Assembly: GCA_947471745.1 (NCBI GenBank)
Contig: CANJKZ010000065.1
Coordinates: 1,031,001 to 1,095,000 of the forward strand
DNA from: Closterium sp. Naga37s-1
Taxonomy: Eukaryota > Streptophyta > Zygnematophyceae > Desmidiales > Closteriaceae
Reading direction: 5' to 3'
Length of the DNA: 64,000 nucleotides
Shown: positions 63,601-64,000 of the stretch, in pieces
How the letters are laid out: the number at the start of each line of letters is the position of its first letter
How positions within the stretch are numbered: the first letter of the stretch is position 1
The notes under the pieces: model-generated
Database searches by the model: none
Seen by the model: only the letters and a program-made list of their open reading frames with translations
Told to the model about the DNA's origin: nothing
Program-made: the position numbers and the translations under genes

Positions 63601-64000
63601 CGAACGTGCGCTCCCACAGCAGTGCCGTCGCCCTGTGCGTCGCCTCCAGTCGCCGTGCCCCCGGTGAGGACGAGCCCGCTAGGGCGCAGGGCGAGCAGGC
63701 GAGGGCGGAGGGAGCGAGGGCGGGTGTGGGCGAGAGGGGGTCGGCGTGGGCGATGAGGCGACCCGCCAGGTGGTGGCAGTCCAAGGCGTAGGCGCGCGCA
63801 CACATCTGGGGCGATGCAGGGGGGAAGGAGGGGGGAGGGGAGGGGAGGGGGCGGGCAGCGTAGCAGTGAGGAGGAGGTGAGAGGAGAGGTGGTGAGGCGA
63901 GAGCAGGGGTCTTGAGCAAGTGTGTGCATGCCATGACTCCATATACTGCAAGCTTGCAGTATAAGTTCCATGTGCGCATGCTACCATGTGGGCATGCCCC
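60638..64000 (-). CDS. DUF1399/GRDP-like plant protein, 5' end outside the window
   Basis: Minus-strand exons, in order of translation, are 63805-62540, 62386-62319 (or to 62292), 61998-61920, 61609-61301 and 61150-60638. All have GT-AG junctions in consistent phase and give about 744 residues in view. The first begins MCARAYALDCHHLAGR after a normal acceptor and must follow exons beyond the right edge. Similarity by recall to plant DUF1399 (glycine-rich domain protein) members rests on: LLWERTF...RAGAMPLLWEGMTP, a C2-like VDVEVTVWTVRGL, VSRTVVDHRGVEAFVMRTR, TERTIVLHQGGWSYM, LLPGRHLSYTV and HATALVNWRGCVVEV. The order matches the family. The biochemical role is not established; GRDP proteins have been linked to stress and development in Arabidopsis. 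It converges on galactokinase. Two of its 5' splice sites are locally duplicated. The residue identity is low, so the family call is moderate. Confidence 0.6.
61803..61927. repeat. 13-bp tandem repeat that multiplies a splice donor
   Basis: About nine units of a 13-bp repeat (on the + strand CACCTGATGCAAG and variants) start at the 5' splice site of the 61998-61920 exon and run into the following intron. On the minus strand eight units read CATCAG|GTG or close to it, that is, like a splice donor, and one unit has CATCAG|GAG instead. Confidence 0.88.
62292..62345 (-). repeat. 27-bp tandem duplication with two splice donors
   Basis: On the minus strand GAGGCGTTTGTCATGCGCAC occurs twice in tandem, 27 bp apart, each time followed by CAG|GTGGG. 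Either donor (exon end at 62319 or 62292) leaves the same phase, so the second would add nine residues, WEAFVMRTR, without changing the frame. Confidence 0.88.

Noticed and set aside
1-64000. tRNA and rRNA genes, telomere repeats, riboswitches
   Set aside because: I looked for them and saw no convincing example. tRNA-like matches are only the short primer sites of the Copia elements.

Overview
The window looks like nuclear DNA of a streptophyte, most likely a GC-rich charophyte green alga. The evidence is a complete plant-type eIF5A gene, a plant-type galactokinase with many GT-AG introns, a gene resembling the plant DUF1399/GRDP family, and plant-type Ty1/Copia retrotransposons. The species cannot be fixed from the sequence alone.

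Layout: positions 1-27892 are one satellite array of a 61-bp unit (about 440 copies, running off the left edge). It is interrupted once, at 18105-18973, by a TG...CA insertion flanked by a 5-bp duplication, which reads as a solo LTR. Next come a short reverse-strand Copia gag scrap (27893-28144) and Copia element A (28145-33896, 5' end truncated, broken, the oldest of the three). Two more tandem arrays follow: a 178-181-bp repeat (33898-35922) and a 173-bp repeat (36526-39592). A single monomer of the 173-bp repeat took two separate Copia insertions. Element B (39593-46840, forward) has identical 137-bp LTRs and is nearly whole. Element C (46856-52939, reverse) has 445-bp LTRs that differ at one base and is broken inside. 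They lie 15 bp apart, each with its own target duplication. The repeat resumes at 52945 and ends near 53097.

From about 53.1 kb the window becomes ordinary genic DNA. eIF5A (53484-54343, five exons, 158 residues) and galactokinase (54791-60487, thirteen exons, about 535 residues) are on the + strand. A DUF1399/GRDP-like gene (60638 to the right edge, - strand, 5' end outside the window) converges on galactokinase with 150 bp between the stop codons. The introns hold young minisatellites: 29 bp x 10 and 39 bp x 21 in galactokinase, and a 13-bp repeat in the DUF1399 gene that multiplies its own splice-donor sequence. A 27-bp exon-end duplication in the same gene creates a second in-frame donor.

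The genes do not form a pathway: translation factor, galactose phosphorylation and an uncharacterised plant protein are simply neighbours. The striking theme is a sharp border between satellite/retroelement DNA and housekeeping genes, and the many scales of tandem duplication in one locus. I found no operon-like or defence-like system.
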